Source: Nanobdellota archaeon (GTDB lineage Archaea; Nanobdellota; Nanobdellia; Woesearchaeales; GW2011-AR15). From it: a stretch of 7,711 nucleotides of DNA. Positions 6,200 through 7,711 of this stretch are shown here, one piece after another. Every line of letters starts with the position of its first letter. The stretch's first letter is position 1. The notes under the pieces were generated by a model. The model had not been told where the DNA came from and did no database searches. It worked only from the letters and a program-made list of their open reading frames with translations. The position numbers were made by a program, and so were the translations under genes. The stretch lies in NCBI GenBank assembly GCA_018815145.1, contig JAHIYL010000235.1, positions 1 through 7,711 on the forward strand, read 5' to 3'.

Positions 6200-6916
6200 C
6201 TATTCTTCTTTTTTCACACTGATCCCGTTCTTTCCGATTTCAAAAGGAAGGCTTGAGTCATACTGTTTGGTCCATCTCATCTTTTTCACAAAGATGCGCC
6301 TTTCAATGCTGCCAAAAGACAGGAAATCGAGATTTATTTCACCATCGACCATGAATGATACGATATGGTTGAAATAATTTGGGAATTCCGTGTCGTTCTC
6401 AAGTGTCAGGAGAGTGGTCAGTCCCTGCTTTCTGAATAGATCAAAAGAATTGCTGATCATCTTTCTTAAGAGTATATTCTGTTCAGTGCTCTCTGAACTT
6501 GCAACACCTGTCGTGTATGTGAAAAAGCCATTGAAACTATCCACGACCAGCCTTGTCACTTTGTTGTCTTCTGCTATCTTATGGAAGAGATCCTTGTGTA
6601 TCTTCTCATAATCATTGTATGAGAAATTCAGTATCTTGATCTTGCCTTTTTTTTCAAATTCAAGTATCTGGCTGCCGAATTTGAGATTCGAGAGATTCCT
6701 GTCAATATTTTCTCTGGGTTCTTCAAGGCAGATATAGACACATTTTTCGCCATTTTTCGCTCCTTCCAGAAGAAAGTGCATTGCAAATATTGATTTACCT
6801 ACGCCGGCAGGTCCTGAAAGCCCTACAACACTTCCATGCGGAAGTCCGCCATCAATCATTGAATCTACTCCGGTTATACCAGTTGAAACCCTTGATTTTG
6901 ATTTTGTTTTTTTCAT
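6200..6916 (-). CDS. Single-domain KaiC-like RecA-superfamily ATPase
   Basis: From ATG 6916 the protein has 238 residues. The opening STGITGVDSMIDGGLPHGS is the standard KaiC/RadA-like entry. Walker A is GPAGVGKS (35-42). ICLEE carries the paired catalytic glutamates (65-66), and Walker B is RLVVDS (about 122-127). The C-terminal RRIFVKKMRWTKQYDSSLPF matches the KaiC-family end. It should be a hexameric ATPase that acts as a molecular switch in archaeal signal transduction, and there is no second KaiC domain. TTG 6928 and GTG 6925 in frame would extend it by a few residues, but GGTGA at 6922-6926 lies five bases before ATG 6916 and favours that start. It sits between a 100-residue protein gene and the V4R-like gene in one operon. 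Confidence 0.93.
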   Translation of the reverse strand: MKKTKSKSRVSTGITGVDSMIDGGLPHGSVVGLSGPAGVGKSIFAMHFLLEGAKNGEKCVYICLEEPRENIDRNLSNLKFGSQILEFEKKGKIKILNFSYNDYEKIHKDLFHKIAEDNKVTRLVVDSFNGFFTYTTGVASSESTEQNILLRKMISNSFDLFRKQGLTTLLTLENDTEFPNYFNHIVSFMVDGEINLDFLSFGSIERRIFVKKMRWTKQYDSSLPFEIGKNGISVKKEE

Positions 6917-6921
6917 TTTTT

Positions 6922-6926
6922 TCACC
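6922..6926 (-). promoter_or_regulatory. Shine-Dalgarno site that decides the KaiC-like start
   Basis: On the minus strand GGTGA is followed by five A residues and then ATG 6916. The competing GTG start at 6925 lies inside this site, which argues for the ATG. Confidence 0.55.
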
Positions 6927-6931
6927 AAGTT

Positions 6932-7234
6932 TTAGATTTTGATCTTGTCAACAATGAACACAAAGACATCTTTGTACTTTGCCTCCAGTTTTTGGCACAA
7001 TACCTCTTTTTTTGTCGTGATAGTCTTTCTGAGGTCTTTTGGGATCAGGAAATATTTGGTGGCTTCATTCTTCCCGCGCAGAGATATCCTGGATTTCATA
7101 TCAGATGCATCCTCTGAAAAGATATGGATGTTTTCCATATGTCCCTTGAGCCGCAATGCCTCTTCTTTGTCAACGCATATCTCATACACAACTTTTCCGT
7201 CTTCAAGCAGCTTTGCATTCAGTATTGTTCCCAT
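6932..7234 (-). CDS. Conserved-looking 100-residue protein upstream of the KaiC-like ATPase, function unknown
   Basis: This small soluble protein has alternating beta-type and helical segments: TILNAKLLEDGKVVYEICVD (3-22), a helix EEALRLKGHM (24-33), a central charged RGKNEATKYFLIPKDLRK block (53-70), and a closing strand VFVFIVDKIKI (90-100). I do not recognise a named family. The central Arg/Lys-rich block beside an aromatic pair is the most motif-like part and could bind nucleic acid or a partner; that is a guess. ATG 7234 is supported by GGGGTG five bases upstream. Only 15 bases separate its stop from the preferred KaiC-like start, so it is the first gene of that operon. An opposite-strand ORF over the same bases is treated as a shadow. 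Confidence 0.8.
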   Translation of the reverse strand: MGTILNAKLLEDGKVVYEICVDKEEALRLKGHMENIHIFSEDASDMKSRISLRGKNEATKYFLIPKDLRKTITTKKEVLCQKLEAKYKDVFVFIVDKIKI

Positions 7235-7239
7235 CTATA

Positions 7240-7245
7240 CACCCC
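7240..7245 (-). promoter_or_regulatory. Shine-Dalgarno site of the 100-residue protein
   Basis: GGGGTG on the minus strand lies five bases before ATG 7234, a good match to the archaeal anti-Shine-Dalgarno. It supports both the start and expression of this otherwise unrecognised gene. Confidence 0.6.
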
Positions 7246-7320
7246 TTTATAAAAAATTTGATTGATAATCGAGCATTGTAATTGTGTTCAACCCCAATCT
7301 ATGATATGATTTTAGGATAA

Positions 7321-7337
7321 TATTTAAATTTTTTGGA
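7321..7337 (-). promoter_or_regulatory. BRE/TATA-like promoter of the KaiC-like operon
   Basis: Read on the minus strand, TCCAAAAAATTTAAATA combines a purine-rich BRE-like element with an ATTTAAATA TATA box. Initiation about 25 bases downstream would fall near 7300, giving a leader of about 65 bases. That is long enough to carry the GGGGTG ribosome site used by the first gene. Confidence 0.4.
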
Positions 7338-7453
7338 TAAAATATTGTTTTTTGTGCATTTATTTCCATAAATTTTCAATTTTGATTTAGCCAGCTACAA
7401 ATTATTTTTATTCACTCTTAAGAAATAAAAATGGCAATATTTATAAATAATAA

Positions 7454-7648
7454 TATAGTGGTCACCCTGATGATGCCAGTAAAATTATTCACAACCTGTA
7501 TAACAATATTCCAATTGAAATTGAACATTTTGTAGCTCATCCAGGCTATCAGGCTGTAAATAATTTTTTGTCTGTTCCGGAAGAGATCAGTGATTTATTA
7601 CTTTATGGGTTTAATACCCCGCAGCTCTGCTGCGAATACAAACCATAA
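7454..7648 (+). pseudogene. Start-less ORF relic of unknown family
   Basis: The frame opens directly after two in-frame TAA codons (7448-7453) and runs 64 codons to TAA 7646-7648 without an ATG near its beginning. The encoded stretch looks protein-like: it begins SGHPDDASKIIHNLYNN, contains EIEHFVAHPGYQAVNNFL, and then SVPEEISDLLLYG. The two HP motifs hint at a hydrolase or deacetylase-type protein, but I cannot place it. The last 13 codons run into the GC hairpin and are probably not original coding sequence. It is best read as the 3' remnant of a decayed or interrupted gene. An overlapping 34-codon frame from ATG 7431 is not convincing. Confidence 0.35.
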
Positions 7649-7656
7649 AGGAATAA
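7595..7656. repeat. Long imperfect hairpin with a nested GC stem
   Basis: CTTTATGGGTTT (7601-7612) pairs with AAACCATAAAG (7640-7650) with one bulged G. The stem extends outward by TTATT/AATAA (7595-7599 with 7652-7656) across one mismatch. Inside it sits a perfect CGCAGC-TCT-GCTGCG stem-loop (7620-7634). About 22 base pairs in total can form. It could be a transposon-end or REP-type structure or a strong terminator. Confidence 0.6.
7612..7634. repeat. Hairpin repeat unit 1 (TAATACCCC lead, TCT loop)
   Basis: A 23-base unit consists of TAATACCCC running into a six-pair stem CGCAGC/GCTGCG with a TCT loop. It matches a second unit at 7687-7709 at 19 of 23 positions, and all four differences lie in two compensated stem pairs. 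It resembles REP elements mobilised by Y1/RAYT transposases or IS200/IS605-type subterminal hairpins; no transposase gene is present here. Confidence 0.6.
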
Positions 7657-7686
7657 CTGAAATTTGAAATTCGATTTAAATTCCCG

Positions 7687-7709
7687 TAATACCCCAGAGC
7701 TCTGCTCTG
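7687..7709. repeat. Hairpin repeat unit 2 (TAATACCCC lead, TCT loop)
   Basis: TAATACCCC leads into the stem CAGAGC/GCTCTG with the same TCT loop as unit 1, 75 bases downstream of it. The window ends two bases later, so further units or an adjoining element cannot be seen. Confidence 0.6.
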
Positions 7710-7711
7710 AT

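Larger units (their letters stand above)
7330..7711. other. Right-edge region without an intact gene
   Basis: About 380 bases hold no frame with a credible start and ribosome site on either strand. The first 120 bases are very AT-rich and otherwise featureless. The rest contains the start-less ORF relic, the long hairpin and the two repeat units described separately. The content suggests a decayed or mobile-element-disturbed junction. Confidence 0.5.

Noticed and set aside
5778..6377. 199-codon plus-strand ORF
   Set aside because: It is the complement of the V4R-like gene start and the KaiC-like gene end. The KaiC-like frame has clear catalytic motifs, so this is a shadow.
6939..7265. 108-codon plus-strand ORF opposite the 100-residue gene
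   Set aside because: The minus frame has a good ribosome site, operon spacing to the KaiC-like gene and a balanced soluble composition. The plus frame is Ser/Phe-rich in the manner of an antisense reading.
7431..7535. 34-codon frame MAIFINNN... in the right-edge region
   Set aside because: It has no ribosome site, overlaps the more protein-like relic in another frame and has a composition typical of AT-rich non-coding DNA.
7612..7711. CRISPR array
   Set aside because: There are only two units. The repeats differ by compensatory changes instead of being identical, and a single 52-base gap between them does not establish an array.

Overview
The window looks like an AT-rich archaeal chromosome segment. 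Three things suggest this: a KaiC/RecA-like ATPase beside a V4R-like protein; Shine-Dalgarno sites complementary to the 16S 3' end (GAGGTGA, GGTGA, GGGGTG) combined with TATA/BRE-like boxes upstream of short or absent leaders; and T-run rather than hairpin terminators between genes. A small-genome lineage such as DPANN is possible, but nothing here proves it. No rRNA, tRNA, CRISPR array or complete transposase gene is seen.

Left part (1-2074). The window opens with the 3' end of a small gene resembling ribbon-helix-helix regulators. Nine bases later comes a 99-residue protein with two membrane segments. Convergent to these, on the minus strand, is a radical SAM enzyme with an abbreviated SPASM-type C-terminus. 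Divergent from it is an unrecognised membrane protein of about 151 residues. The two share a 94-base promoter region.

Middle part (2182-5100). Three overlapping plus-strand genes form one operon: a UbiA-superfamily prenyltransferase, a class I SAM methyltransferase and a geranylgeranyl reductase/lycopene cyclase-like FAD protein. Together they could attach an isoprenoid chain to an acceptor, methylate the product and reduce or cyclise it. The logic resembles late quinone, polar lipid or carotenoid tailoring. The actual product cannot be read from the sequence, and the first metal-binding motif of the UbiA protein is degenerate.

Right part (5057-7329, minus strand). A second operon encodes, in order of transcription, a 100-residue unrecognised protein, a single-domain KaiC-like ATPase and a 373-residue protein that appears to be two V4R-like units in tandem, with a Cys cluster only in the first. 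This looks like a sensing or signalling module. Its last gene overlaps the end of the isoprenoid operon tail to tail by 44 bases.

Right edge (about 7330-7711). No intact gene is seen. The stretch holds a start-less ORF relic, a long imperfect hairpin and two 23-base repeat units sharing a TAATACCCC lead and a TCT loop. Their stems differ by two fully compensatory base-pair changes. This resembles REP or IS200/IS605-type subterminal hairpins and is the most unusual non-coding signal in the window.
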